Shown here in pieces: positions 1-11,836 of a stretch of 64,000 nucleotides of DNA (the first letter of the stretch is position 1; every line of letters starts with the position of its first letter). Position numbers and translations under genes: made by a program. The stretch covers positions 5,095,001 through 5,159,000 of the forward strand of contig NZ_CP121648.1 of assembly GCF_029714205.1 (NCBI RefSeq). The letters run 5' to 3'. Origin of the DNA: Methylobacterium sp. CB376. GTDB taxonomy: Bacteria > Pseudomonadota > Alphaproteobacteria > Rhizobiales > Beijerinckiaceae. The notes under the pieces were generated by a model. It saw nothing but the letters and a program-made list of their open reading frames with translations. It was not told where the DNA came from and made no database searches.

Positions 1-1146
<1,146 letters not shown>

Positions 1147-1165
1147 CCGGCGCCCCTTCCGCCGC

Positions 1166-1207
1166 TTGACAGAAACTGGAACTGCGTTCAATTACCGAAC
1201 CACGTTC
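1166..1207 (+). promoter_or_regulatory. Promoter with two tandem IclR-type palindromes
   Basis: A consensus-like -35 TTGACA (1166-1171) is followed after 17 bp by CAATTA (1189-1194). Two copies of GAAC-N3-GTTC overlap and follow the core promoter: 1179-1189 and 1197-1207, with centres 18 bp apart. The first is wider (TGGAAC-TGC-GTTCAA, one mismatch). The site sits directly upstream of the IclR-family gene and the pca genes. Two palindromes on the same helix face suit a dimer-of-dimers regulator. The link to the adjacent regulator is an inference. Confidence 0.6.
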
Positions 1208-1223
1208 CAATCACGAGGGCGGG

Positions 1224-2878
<1,655 letters not shown>

Positions 2879-2879
2879 G

Positions 2880-3509
2880 ATGCGACTGCCCTTCGAGCGC
2901 CTGAGCGAGACGGCCTCGCAGACCGCGGGACCCTACGTGCATATCGGCCTGATCCCGCACCAGGCCGGCTTCGACATCTTCGAGACCAATTTCTCGAACG
3001 TGCTGGTCGGCCCGGCCACCGAGGGCGAGCGCATCCGCATCGCGGGCCGCGTCCTCGACGGGGCCGAGGAGCCGGTGCGCGACGTTCTGGTGGAGATCTG
3101 GCAGGCCAACGCGGCCGGCCGCTACAATCACCCGGCCGATCAGCAGGAGGGCAAGCCCCTCGATCCGAGTTTCCGGGGCTGGGGCCGCACGGGCTCGGAC
3201 TTCGAGACCGGGATCTGGACCTTCGAGACGATCAAGCCGGGCCCCGTCGCCGGGCGAATGGGCCACCGGCCCATGGCCCCGCACATCAATCTCTGGATCG
3301 CCGCCCGCGGCATCAACATCGGGCTGCAGACCCGGCTCTACTTCCCCGACGAGGCGGAGGCGAATGCGGACGATCCGGTGCTCGGACTGATCGAGCAGCG
3401 CTCCCGGCGCGAGACGCTGATCGCCCGGCGCGAGGCGCGCGACCTGCCGACCTACGTCTTCGACATCCGGCTCCAGGGCCCCCAGGAAACCGTCTTCTTC
3501 GACGTCTGA
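2880..3509 (+). CDS. pcaG: Protocatechuate 3,4-dioxygenase alpha subunit
   Basis: This is the partner of PcaH in the alpha-beta dioxygenase. It shares the beta-sandwich fold but lacks the complete iron-ligand set. The N-terminus (SETASQTAGPYVHIG) and central segment VEIWQANAAGRYNHP are typical. At 209 aa it is the normal size. It is translationally coupled to pcaH (stop 2876-2878, start 2880). The stop codon TGA (3507-3509) overlaps the first bases of a long hairpin repeat at 3508-3544, which could act as an mRNA 3'-stabilising or attenuating structure before the next gene. Confidence 0.95.
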   Translation: MRLPFERLSETASQTAGPYVHIGLIPHQAGFDIFETNFSNVLVGPATEGERIRIAGRVLDGAEEPVRDVLVEIWQANAAGRYNHPADQQEGKPLDPSFRGWGRTGSDFETGIWTFETIKPGPVAGRMGHRPMAPHINLWIAARGINIGLQTRLYFPDEAEANADDPVLGLIEQRSRRETLIARREARDLPTYVFDIRLQGPQETVFFDV

Positions 3510-3612
3510 TACGGGATCCGCTTGATCAAAGCGGGTCCCGTATCACAAGCCTGCGCGGCGCCTGAGCGAAGCCGACATCCGCATGGCGAAGCCATCCGTC
3601 GGATGTCCTATG
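3508..3612 (+). repeat. Dispersed palindromic repeat, copy 1
   Basis: The first part is a near-perfect hairpin (GATACGGGA-t-CCGCTT, loop, AAGCGG-g-TCCCGTATC; 3508-3544). A conserved linker (CAAGCCTGCGCGGCG, GAGCGAAGC) follows, then a second hairpin built on GACATCCG...CGGATGTC (about 3573-3608). The same architecture recurs at 7382-7640, 15362-15497 and 18879-19013. This copy begins inside the pcaG stop codon and ends about 20 bp before the BKACE start codon. Confidence 0.8.
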
Positions 3613-3632
3613 ACAGCAACCGGAGGAACCCC

Positions 3633-4484
3633 ATGAACCCCGCGGAGCCATCCCGCCCCGTCGTGATCGCGGTCGCGATCACCGGCTCGGTGCCGCGCAA
3701 GGCGGACAACCCCGCCGTCCCGACCCGCGTCTCCGAGCAGATCGAGTCCACCCACGAGGCCTACGAGGCCGGCGCCAGCCTCGTGCACATCCACGTGCGC
3801 AACGACGACGAGAGCCCCTCCTCCGACCCGGACCGGTTCGCCGCCGTCCAGGAGGGCGTGCGCAAGCACTGCCCGGGCATGATCGTGCAGTTCTCCACCG
3901 GCGGGCGCGGCCGCGACCCGGCCGCGCGCGGCCTCTCGCTGGTCCACCGCCCCGACATGGCCTCGCTCTCCACCGGCTCGGTCAACTTCCCGAGCATCGT
4001 GTACGAGAACCCCGCCGCGCTCGTCACCGAGCTTGCCGGGCAGATGCGCCGCTACGGCATCCGGCCCGAGATCGAGATCTTCGACCTCTCGCACCTGCAC
4101 GGGGCGAGGCGGCTGATCGAGGCGGGGCTGATGGACGAGGCGCCCCACGTGCAGTTCGTGCTGGGGGTGAAGAACGCCATGCCGGCCGACGAGCACCTGC
4201 TCGACATCCTGCTTTCCGAGACGCGGCGGATCCTGCCCCAGGCGACCTGGACGGCGGCGGGGATCGGGCGCGAGCAGGCGCGGGTGATGGACTGGGCGCT
4301 GGCGCGGGGGGCGGAGGCGGTGCGCACGGGGCTTGAGGACAACATCCGGGTGACCAAGGACCGGCTGGCGGCGAGCAACGCCGAGCTGGTCTGGCTGGCG
4401 GCCGAGGCCGTGCGCCGGCACGGGCGCCGGGTGGCGACCCCGGCCGAGGCCCGCGCCATCCTGCACCTGCGCCCGGCGGCGTAG
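3633..4484 (+). CDS. BKACE-family beta-keto acid cleavage enzyme (DUF849)
   Basis: This is a zinc-dependent TIM-barrel enzyme of the Kce/BKACE family, whose members condense a beta-keto acid with acetyl-CoA to give acetoacetate and a new CoA ester. Visible features are the N-terminal strand VVIAVAITGS, the zinc-binding HIHVR (about residues 48-52), STGGRGRD and EIEIFDLSHL. Start ATG 3633 has GGAGG 7-11 bp upstream; 283 aa is normal. Position between pcaG and pcaB suggests beta-ketoadipate as substrate, giving acetoacetate and succinyl-CoA in place of or beside the PcaIJ/PcaF route. The family is secure. The substrate is inferred from context. Confidence 0.88.
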   Translation: MNPAEPSRPVVIAVAITGSVPRKADNPAVPTRVSEQIESTHEAYEAGASLVHIHVRNDDESPSSDPDRFAAVQEGVRKHCPGMIVQFSTGGRGRDPAARGLSLVHRPDMASLSTGSVNFPSIVYENPAALVTELAGQMRRYGIRPEIEIFDLSHLHGARRLIEAGLMDEAPHVQFVLGVKNAMPADEHLLDILLSETRRILPQATWTAAGIGREQARVMDWALARGAEAVRTGLEDNIRVTKDRLAASNAELVWLAAEAVRRHGRRVATPAEARAILHLRPAA

Positions 4485-4611
4485 GCGGGCCCGCCCGCCG
4501 ACGGGGGCGCGGCCGACGCGGTCCCGCCGGTGGGGCGCCCCCCGAACCGGGCTGCGCCGGCGCGGCCCCTGGCCTAATTGGGGAGGCTCCCCGCCCGCTC
4601 GGAGGCATCGC

Positions 4612-5967
4612 ATGACCTTCTCGGCCCTCGACTCCGCCCTGCTCGGTCCCCTCTTCGCCGCGGAGGCGATGCGGACCGTCTTCGCGGACGAGGCGCGGGT
4701 CGCCGCCATGCTGCGCGCCGAGGCCGCGCTCGCCCGGGCCGAGGCCGCCCTCGGCCTCGTCCCGGACGCCCTCGCGCCGGCCCTCGAGGCGATCCCGCCC
4801 GCCTCCCTCGATCCCGTGGCCCTCGGACGCGGAACGGCCCTCTCGGGCGTCCCGGTGATCCCCTTCGTGAAGGCGGTGCAGGCGGCTCTGCCCGCCCCCC
4901 TCGAGGCGGGGTTTCACAAGGGCACGACCACCCAGGACATCGCCGACACCGCGCTCGTGCTCCAGCTGCGCGACGCGCTCGACCTGGTCCGGGACGACCT
5001 GCTGGCGATCCTCGCCGGCCTGTCCGACCTGGCGCGGCGCCACCGCGAGACACCCTGCGTCGGGCGCACCTACGGCCAGCAGGCGGCGCCCGTCACCTTC
5101 GGCGCCAAGGCGGCGATCTGGGCGCTCGGCGTCGCCGAACTCGCGGGCGACCTGCCGCGCCTGCGCGGCAAGGTGCTCACCGCCTCCCTGGGCGGGCCCG
5201 TCGGGACCCTGGCGGGGCTGAAGGAGCAGGCCGACGCGGTCGGCGAGGGCTTCGCCGGCGAACTCGCGCTCCGCTACGATCCGGCGCCCTGGCACACCCG
5301 CCGCGCCCGAATCGCCCAGACCGGGACCTGGCTCACGCTGGTGATGGGGGCGCTCGCGAAATTCGCGACCGACGTCGCCTTCCTGGCCAGCACCGAGGTC
5401 GGCGAGGTGGCCGAGCCCCACGTCCCGGGCCGGGGCGGCTCCTCGGCCATGCCGCACAAGCGCAACCCGGTCTCCTCGACCGTCATCCTCGCGGCGTTCA
5501 GCGCCGCCAAGGGACAGGTGCTGCCGCTCCTCGACGGGATGGCGGCGGCGCAGGAGCGCCCGGCCGGCGCGTGGCACGCGGAGTGGCACGCCCTGCCCTG
5601 CCTGTTCGGCCTCGCCTCCGGGGCCCTGCGCGAGGCCCGCGCCCTCGCCGAGGGGCTGGTTCCGGATCCCGGGCGGATGCGGGCCAATCTCGACCTCACC
5701 CGCGGGCTGCTCTTCGCGGACGCCGCCGCGGCGCGGCTCGCCCCGGCGCTCGGGGCCGAGGCGGGCCACCGCCTGGTCGAGGAGGCGGCCGGCGCGGTGC
5801 GCGACGGGCGGGGGACGCTCGCGGAGGTCCTGGCCGCTCGGCCGGAGACCGCCGGCATCGATCTCGGCCCGGCCTTCGACCTCGCCCCGGCGATCCGCGC
5901 CGGCGCCCGCACGGCCGACCGCGCGCTCGCCGAGGCGGCGCGCTACGCCGCCCTCCTCTCCCCCTGA
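4612..5967 (+). CDS. pcaB: 3-carboxy-cis,cis-muconate cycloisomerase
   Basis: This converts 3-carboxy-cis,cis-muconate to 4-carboxymuconolactone. It belongs to the fumarase/aspartase superfamily, shown by the signature GGSSAMPHKRNP (about residues 277-288) that carries the flexible catalytic serine loop. TTTQDIADTA and the GRTYGQQAAP segment match the conserved regions C1-C2. At 451 aa it is full length. GGAGGC lies upstream of ATG 4612. The pcaDC fusion starts 13 bp after the stop, so both are in one operon. Confidence 0.94.
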   Translation: MTFSALDSALLGPLFAAEAMRTVFADEARVAAMLRAEAALARAEAALGLVPDALAPALEAIPPASLDPVALGRGTALSGVPVIPFVKAVQAALPAPLEAGFHKGTTTQDIADTALVLQLRDALDLVRDDLLAILAGLSDLARRHRETPCVGRTYGQQAAPVTFGAKAAIWALGVAELAGDLPRLRGKVLTASLGGPVGTLAGLKEQADAVGEGFAGELALRYDPAPWHTRRARIAQTGTWLTLVMGALAKFATDVAFLASTEVGEVAEPHVPGRGGSSAMPHKRNPVSSTVILAAFSAAKGQVLPLLDGMAAAQERPAGAWHAEWHALPCLFGLASGALREARALAEGLVPDPGRMRANLDLTRGLLFADAAAARLAPALGAEAGHRLVEEAAGAVRDGRGTLAEVLAARPETAGIDLGPAFDLAPAIRAGARTADRALAEAARYAALLSP

Positions 5968-5980
5968 CAGGACGAATCCC

Positions 5981-7162
5981 ATGCCCCTGATCGAGGCGAA
6001 CGGCACCCGGCTGCACTACGAGCTCTCGGGACCGAGCGGCGCCCCCGTCGTCGCCTTCTCGAACTCCCTCGGCACCGCGATGGCGATGTGGGACCCGCTC
6101 GTGCCCCACCTGCGCGGCCGCTACCGGGTGCTGCGCTACGACACGCGCGGCCACGGCGCCTCGCCGGCGCGCGACGCGCCCATCGCCGTCGAGGATCTGG
6201 CGGACGACCTCCTCGGGCTCCTCGACGCGCTGGGCATCGGTCGGGCCCACGTGGTCGGGCTGTCCCTCGGCGGCATGACCGGGCAGGCGCTGGCGATGCG
6301 GGCGCCCGAGCGGGTGCTGAGCCTCACCCTGATGGCCACCGCCGCCGAGATGCCGAGCGAGCAGAGCTGGAACGAGCGCGCCGCGACCGTGCGGGCGGAG
6401 GGCACCGCCGCCATCGTCGACGCCACGATGGAGCGCTGGTTCAGCCCGGATTTCCCGCGCACCAGCCCGGGCGCGGTCGAGCCGGTGCGGCGCCAGTTCG
6501 TCGAGACCGACCGGGCGGGCTACGCGGTCTGCTGCAACGCGATCGGCCGGATGGACCTGCGTCCCGGGCTCGGGCGCATCACCGCCCCGACCCTCGTCAT
6601 TGCCGGGCGGGACGATCCCGCGACGCCGCCGGCCAAGTCGGAGGAGATCTGCGCCGGCATCCGCCACGCGGAGCTGGTGGTGCTGCCGGGCGCGCGCCAC
6701 CTCCTCGCCGTCGAGCGGCCGGACGCGACGGCCTCGCACCTCCTCGCCTTCCTGGACCGGCATCGCGGCGCGGCCGGGGCGGCGACCGGGGCGGTGGCCT
6801 TCGCCGAGGGCTTGGCGAACCGGCGCGGCGTGCTCGGCGAGGTGCATGTGGACCGCTCGCTCGCGGCGGCCGGCAGCTTCGCGGGCCCCTGGCAGGACTT
6901 CATCACGCGCATTGCCTGGGGCGAGATCTGGGGAGACCCGCGCCTGCCCTGGAAGACCCGCTCCCTGGTCACGCTCGGCCTGATGGTGGCGCTCGGCCGC
7001 GAGGAGGAGTTCAAGCTCCACGTCCGCCCGGCCCTGCGCAACGGGGTCACGCCGGCGGAATTGCAGGCCCTGCTGCTCCAGGCCGCGGTCTACGCGGGCG
7101 TCCCGGCCGCGAACGGCGCCTTCCGCTGGGCCAAGGAGGTGCTGGGGGACGAGCTGGAGTAG
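5981..7162 (+). CDS. pcaL: 3-oxoadipate enol-lactonase / 4-carboxymuconolactone decarboxylase fusion
   Basis: Two successive pathway steps are fused in one 393-aa chain. Residues 1-~265 are an alpha/beta-hydrolase (PcaD). The nucleophile elbow is GLSLGG with Ser95, and the late histidine lies in GARHLLAVERP. Residues ~280-393 are a carboxymuconolactone decarboxylase domain (PcaC), with KTRSLVTLGLMVALGRE as its core helix. Such D-C fusions are known as PcaL in actinobacteria and occur in some proteobacteria. It is the last pca gene here; a perfect 17-bp hairpin lies 220 bp downstream. pcaI, pcaJ and pcaF are not in the window. Confidence 0.93.
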   Translation: MPLIEANGTRLHYELSGPSGAPVVAFSNSLGTAMAMWDPLVPHLRGRYRVLRYDTRGHGASPARDAPIAVEDLADDLLGLLDALGIGRAHVVGLSLGGMTGQALAMRAPERVLSLTLMATAAEMPSEQSWNERAATVRAEGTAAIVDATMERWFSPDFPRTSPGAVEPVRRQFVETDRAGYAVCCNAIGRMDLRPGLGRITAPTLVIAGRDDPATPPAKSEEICAGIRHAELVVLPGARHLLAVERPDATASHLLAFLDRHRGAAGAATGAVAFAEGLANRRGVLGEVHVDRSLAAAGSFAGPWQDFITRIAWGEIWGDPRLPWKTRSLVTLGLMVALGREEEFKLHVRPALRNGVTPAELQALLLQAAVYAGVPAANGAFRWAKEVLGDELE

Positions 7163-7381
7163 CCTCCGCCGGCCCCGTGTGGTCCGGGGCCGTCCGGTGC
7201 AGAGGCGCTCGGCACGCAATCTGCGCCTGGTCCAAGCCCCGAAGGGCCAGCCTCGTCGACGTCGAACGGCGGAGTCGGCGAGCGCTGCGCGGGTTCGTGC
7301 GAACAGCGCGAGGTCGTTCGATCGCGCACGCGCTGCCGCGGGCGGCCTCGAACGGCCGCGCCGAACCCGATGCTGACCCTA

Positions 7382-7419
7382 CATACGTTTCCCGGAAGCT
7401 CACTTCCGGGAAACGTATG
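7382..7419 (+). repeat. Perfect 17-bp stem hairpin opening a repeat array
   Basis: CATACGTTTCCCGGAAG (7382-7398) is followed by a 4-nt loop (CTCA) and its exact reverse complement (7403-7419). It leads the repeat array at 7415-7640 and corresponds to hairpin 1 of the dispersed repeat family, although the stem sequence differs from the other copies. It could end or protect the pca transcript. There is no T-tract. Confidence 0.75.
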
Positions 7420-7640
7420 ACAAGCCCGCGCGGCGCCTGAGCGAAGCCGACATCCGCATTGCGAAGCAATCCGTCGGATGTCGTATGCCAAGCCCGCGCG
7501 GCGATTGAGCGAAGCCGACATCCGCATTGCGGAGCAATCCGTCGGATGTCGTATGCCAAGCCCGCGCGGCGATTGAGCGAAGCCGACATCCGCATGGCCG
7601 AAATGGGAGATGGCGAAGCAATCAATCGGATTTCGTATCA
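7415..7640 (+). repeat. Tandem array of 68-bp palindromic units (dispersed repeat, copy 2)
   Basis: Units start with GTATG(A/C)CAAGCCCGCG at 7415, 7483 and 7551, an exact 68-bp period. Each holds the inner hairpin GACATCCG-C-ATTGC-GAA-GCAAT-C-CGT-CGGATGTC. The first two units are nearly identical. The third diverges after CGCATGGCCG and ends near TTTCGTATCA (7640). It fills the gap between pcaL and the adhesin pseudogene. The rest of 7163-7706 shows nothing else. Confidence 0.8.
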
Positions 7641-7706
7641 AACGTGAACCGCATGGGTCGCTCCGACCAGGCGCGAGCGCGCCGCGATGGCGACGCGCCC
7701 GGCCTC

Positions 7707-10540
7707 TCAGCGCGGCGAAGGGCGCAGGTTCGCCTGCGGCGGGATCGGGCGGCAGCGGCCCTTCTGCCACGCGCAGGGGCGGCTGGCGTCGAAGCGGAGG
7801 TCCCGGAGGGGTCCGGCCGCGGAAGCATCCGGCCCGTGGCGCGGGGCCGACAGGATCATCGGTCGGTTCTGGCGCGCGGCGCGCTCGACGGTGCTGGCGA
7901 GACCGGTGGCGTCGGGGGCGACGAACCCTGCCGGCCGGGGCCGCGGCAGGACGTCGAGGAACGCTTCGGCGGCGAGGACGTAGTTGGGCGAGGCATCAAG
8001 GGTGCCTTGCGTGATGGTGTAGTTCCTCGGCTCGCTCTGCGCGGTAGCGGCCGTGGCGAGATGACCGGAGAGGCCGTCGCCGTCGACGAGGCCGCGCACA
8101 GTGTAGGTCAGAGCCGGATTCGCGTCGCCTTAGGCGCGCGTGAGGGAAGCCGGAGTCACGACGAGGGCGCGCGGACGCACTGGCTGGTGAGCGTGCCGGC
8201 GACCGTGAGGGTCACCGGGCTGTCGGCGACCCCGGTCCGCGCCGTGATGCCGAAGCTGTTGGACAGCCCGGTCAACACCTCGACGCCCTGCCCTCCCTGG
8301 AGACCGCTGGCCGCCAAGCCCGGATCGGTCAGGCGCTCGCCATAGATCGAGGCGCCGGAGCGGGCCGACACGACGACGGGGGCAGGCGTCACCGTCAGCG
8401 TGCCGCTCGCGGGCAGGCGGTAGTTCGACGCGAGCCCGTTGCCGCCCGCGACCGCGAGAACCAGTCCGGCCAGAGGCGAGCCCGCGTAGAGGCCGGCATC
8501 CGATGCCGCCGTACGGCCATTGCCCGCGACGAGCGTCAGGCGCTCTCCATCGGCGGCGCCTGCCACCTGGAGCGTGCCCGTGCCGAAGCCGGTGGCGGCG
8601 TCATAGGTCCTGCGCCCCGTCAGCGTCACCGGCCGCGGCGTCACGGTGAGGTCGGCGCCCCGGTAGATGAGGATGTAGTTCGGGGACACGGCGAGAGTGC
8701 CCTGCCCGATGGCGTACGCGCCGATATTGCTGGCGCCGTCGGCCGCGGTGGTGAGCGCACCGGCGAGCGCGTCGCCGTTCACCAGGCCCATGCCGCCGAC
8801 GCGGTAGCTCAGGGCCGGGTTAGCCTCGCCGTAGACCCGGCTGACCGGCCCGCCCACGACGGTGAGCGGCCGCGGCGTGATGGCGAAGCGGGGCGCGTCC
8901 GGCGCCAGGGCCAGCGTGTAATTCGCGCCTGCCGCGAGCGAGCCCAGCGTGTACGCGTAGGGGCCGTCCGCCACTGTCTCGCCCGGCGCGCGGCCGAGCG
9001 CGCCGGAGAGCCTCAGCCCGCTGTCGTCGAGGCCGAGCCCCGGATTCACAACGAGGCCCGTCACCCCGTAGCGCAGGCCCGGATCCGCGCCGCCATAGAC
9101 CTTGGACTGGCCGGCCTCCGGCGTGACCGTCAGGGTCGCCGGCGCGACCGTCAGCCGCCCGCTCGCCGCGAAGGCGAAGCCGTAGCCGGCGGGCGAGCCC
9201 AGCGTGCCCGCCGCCACGATCCCGTAGGGGGCCGCCCGCCACCCCGGCCGGCGCGCCCGCCTCGGGGGAGGTGACCCTCGGCGCCCCGGTGACCGCGCTC
9301 GCCGCGTCGTCGCCGCGATTGGCCCCGGCCACGCCCGGGTCGAAGCCGGTGATCCGGTCGGCGCCGGCCACGATCGCGGTCGCGTCCTCCCCGTAAGTCT
9401 TGGCCGCATCCGCCGTCGTCACGGTGAGCATGCGCTGCGCCGCGAAGACGTAGCGGTTCCCGCCCGGCGTGACGCGCCCGCCCGCGGCCGAGTTCCAGAG
9501 CGCCGCATTGCCGCTGTCGAGCCCGCCGAAGCTGACGCCGGCCGGATCGGCCGAGTAGATCAGCCAGCGCCCGCCGCTCGTGCCACCGCCTCCGCGCCCG
9601 CCCGGTTGACGAAGGCGCCGGAGGTCGCGAGCGCGACATCGCCGGCCGCCCGCACTCCTGCCCCGGTCGCCAGGGTCAGGCTGCCGGCCGCCGCGATCAG
9701 CGTCACCGTTCCGCCGGGATTGCTCACCCCGTCGCCGGCCGCGCCGGTGCCGATCGTGAGGGCGCCCGCATTGGTGAAGGCGAGGTCGCCGCTGCCCGCG
9801 TTGGTGAGGCGAGCGAGCCTCCCGACCTGGTTTGCCGCGCCCAGGGCGAGGCCGCCGGCGGCGCTCGCCGTGAGCGTGCCGGCCGTGAGCGTTCCGGCGG
9901 TCTGGGCGACGGCTCCGGCCGCCGCGAGGGTGACGGCGTTGCGGCCGGCATCGAGGGCGGCCGCCAGGGTGATGGGTGCGCCGGCGGCCGTGGTGGTCAC
10001 GGCGAAGTCCCCGCCGGAGGCGACGGCGCCGTCGAGGGTGAAGGAGGGCCCGTGGGCGCTGATGCGGGTCGAGGACGACGCCAGAGCGGTGTCGAGGGAG
10101 GTGAGGAGGCCCGCCCCGAACGTGGCGGCGAGGCCGGCGCGCAGGCCGCCATAGGTGGTGGCGGCGGTGATCTGCCGGCTCAGTCCGGCCGAGAGGGTGC
10201 CGAGGGAGAGGAGGGATCGGTCGAAGGAGCCGTCGTCGGTGGCGAGGAGCCCGGCGGCGGTGTCGGCGCCGGCGGGCGTCATGGTGGCGCCGATGCGGAT
10301 GCCGGAGGATGGCAGGGTACCGGCCGGGAGGATCGCGTAGACGGCGCCGTTGGCACCGGCCGAGACCGTGCCGCCGAGCGGGGTGCCTGCCTGGTAGAGG
10401 CGGATCTGGGCTGCGGCGAGGGCTGCGCCGGCAGCGTCCCGCGCGGCGGCGGTGATGGCCTGGACGCCGGTGGGATAGAGGTTCCGCAGGAAAGGGTAGA
10501 GTATTGTAGGAGCCGCGCAGCAATGAATATGAACAGGATA
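7707..10540 (-). pseudogene. Decayed filamentous-haemagglutinin/MBG-repeat adhesin
   Basis: Read on the minus strand, four fragments in shifting frames make one surface-adhesin C-terminus. About 10540-9590 reads repetitive Ala/Gly/Thr beta-helix sequence (GTLTAGTLTASAAGG). About 9590-9235 contains SADPAGVSFGGLDSG and KTYGEDAT. 9235-8156 has at least four MBG-like repeats (KVYGGADPGLRYGVTG, RVYGEANPALSYRVGG). 8155-7707 has another (GDANPALTYTVRGL). Frames shift near 9590, 9235 and 8160. In the last fragment a tyrosine codon of the YG-ANPAL motif reads TAA. The N-terminal signal and TPS secretion domain are missing. The protein would have been an exported two-partner-secretion or autotransporter adhesin. 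Confidence 0.8.
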
Positions 10541-10950
10541 TTTATCTGAACAATATGATAAGGCATATCAACTGCAGCGTGAAGGAAGGTCTCCAAGAGA
10601 TAGCGCGCCACGGCGTGAACCTATCAAAATACACTGGATGGCAAATACGATCTAGGTTGCGGTGTGATCAGCAGGGACCAACTCAGTAAAATCTGAGCGT
10701 ACATGATCTCACGACGGGTGGCTTGCCGTCGTGCCGCGCGTCGGTCCGTCCCGGGCCGGTGGCGCCGAAGGCTCTCTCGGGGGCTGCCACGTGGCACTGC
10801 TCTGCCCTCAGGCGCAGCGCCGCCGCGGGTTCGCCGGCAAGGTCCGGTCCGGGGCCCCGTCGCGGGTGGGAGCGCTCGCCGAGGCGCATCCCGCCTGACC
10901 CTGCACGGCGGGCCGAGCGGCCCGCCGTCCGTGCGCCGCGGCCGCCTCGC
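10541..10950. other. Intergenic stretch without a recognised gene
   Basis: This follows the truncated 5' end of the adhesin pseudogene. The first ~140 bp are unusually AT-rich (10530-10680) for this genome. I see no credible ORF or RNA gene. Confidence 0.5.
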
Positions 10951-11051
10951 GCAGCGCCCGATCAGGTTGCAATCGGACGCTGCCCTCGGTCATTGATTGT
11001 GCCGCCTTGTCCTCGACGAAGCAGATGCTGCTTCGTCGAACCATGCTCTAG
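10951..11051 (+). repeat. RIME-like ~100-bp palindromic repeat, copy A
   Basis: Two inverted halves are visible: CGCCCGATCAGGTTGCAATC-like on the left and CGACGAAGCAGATGCTGCTTCGTCG with terminal CATGCTCTAG on the right. It aligns with the copies at 58636-58741 and 60513-60617. The terminal CTAG supplies the TAG stop codon of the DUF4142 gene on the minus strand (11048-11050). Confidence 0.75.
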
Positions 11052-11740
11052 CGCGCGCCCGGCAGGCGCTCGGCCATGGCGAGGTGCGATTCCATCGAGG
11101 GCAGCACCTGCTGGGCGTAGGTGCGCAGGGCCGGGTTCGGGCCGGACTGCAGATAGGCTTGGTGGGCCGCGATCGACATCCGGTGCGACTGGACCTGCAT
11201 CCGCGCGTAGGTGCGGTCGAAGCGCGGACCGGGCGGAGTCTGGGCGAGTTCGGCCAGCATCGCCTGCTGCTCGGGGCTCAGCGGCACCACGTTGGTGGCG
11301 GCCGTCGTGGTCACGTCGCCGTCGACGAGGTCCGCCCCCGCCCGGGCGCCGCGGGCCGCCCCGGCGCCGAGCCCTTCGAGGCCCCCGACCGGGCCGCCCT
11401 GCAGCGTGCCGCTCACCGCCCCGGCCGCCGCGCCCGTGGCCGCCCCGACCGCGCCGCCGGCGATCTCGAACGGCGCCGCCACGAGGCCGCCGATGCCCGT
11501 CGCGCGGGCCACGTTCTCTCGCCCGCCGAGCAGCGCCACGTTCGCCGCGCGATGGTCGCGGATCATCTCCCGGGCGTATTCGCGCACCCGCGGGTTGCGG
11601 CTCCTGTCGAGGGCGATCTGGCTCGAGCGCACCTCGAAGGCGTTCGACATCAGCGCCATCTCGCGGAAATCGCCCATCTGGGCGAGAGCGGGCGTCGCCG
11701 CGAGGGCGGCGAGCGTCGCGAGCGCGAGCTTGGTCTTCAT
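11048..11740 (-). CDS. Secreted DUF4142 (ferritin-like) protein
   Basis: This is an exported protein of unknown function. A signal peptide is clear (MKTKLALATLAALAATPALA, cleaved before QMGDF). A DUF4142-type four-helix region is split: residues ~21-75 (EVRSSQIALDRSRNPRVREYA, MIRDHRAANVALL) and ~175-230 (RTYARMQVQSHRMSIAAHQAYL). Between them lies a glycine/alanine-rich stretch (~80-150) resembling a glycine-zipper insert. ATG 11740 is preceded by GGAGAG; 230 aa. The stop codon lies inside a RIME-like repeat. An EcfG-type promoter at 11837-11861 suggests general-stress control. Confidence 0.8.
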   Translation of the reverse strand: MKTKLALATLAALAATPALAQMGDFREMALMSNAFEVRSSQIALDRSRNPRVREYAREMIRDHRAANVALLGGRENVARATGIGGLVAAPFEIAGGAVGAATGAAAGAVSGTLQGGPVGGLEGLGAGAARGARAGADLVDGDVTTTAATNVVPLSPEQQAMLAELAQTPPGPRFDRTYARMQVQSHRMSIAAHQAYLQSGPNPALRTYAQQVLPSMESHLAMAERLPGAR

Positions 11741-11836
11741 CGGGTCTCTCCGGTTTCTCTGCCTGGTCTCGGGACGAGGGGCGGCCGCCGCAGCGTCACG
11801 GCCCGCGCACCGCCGCGCTCGTCCGTTCGGCCCGAC

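Noticed and set aside
7382-7640. Possible CRISPR array
   Set aside because: The unit is 68 bp with no unique spacers between copies; it is a tandem palindromic repeat.
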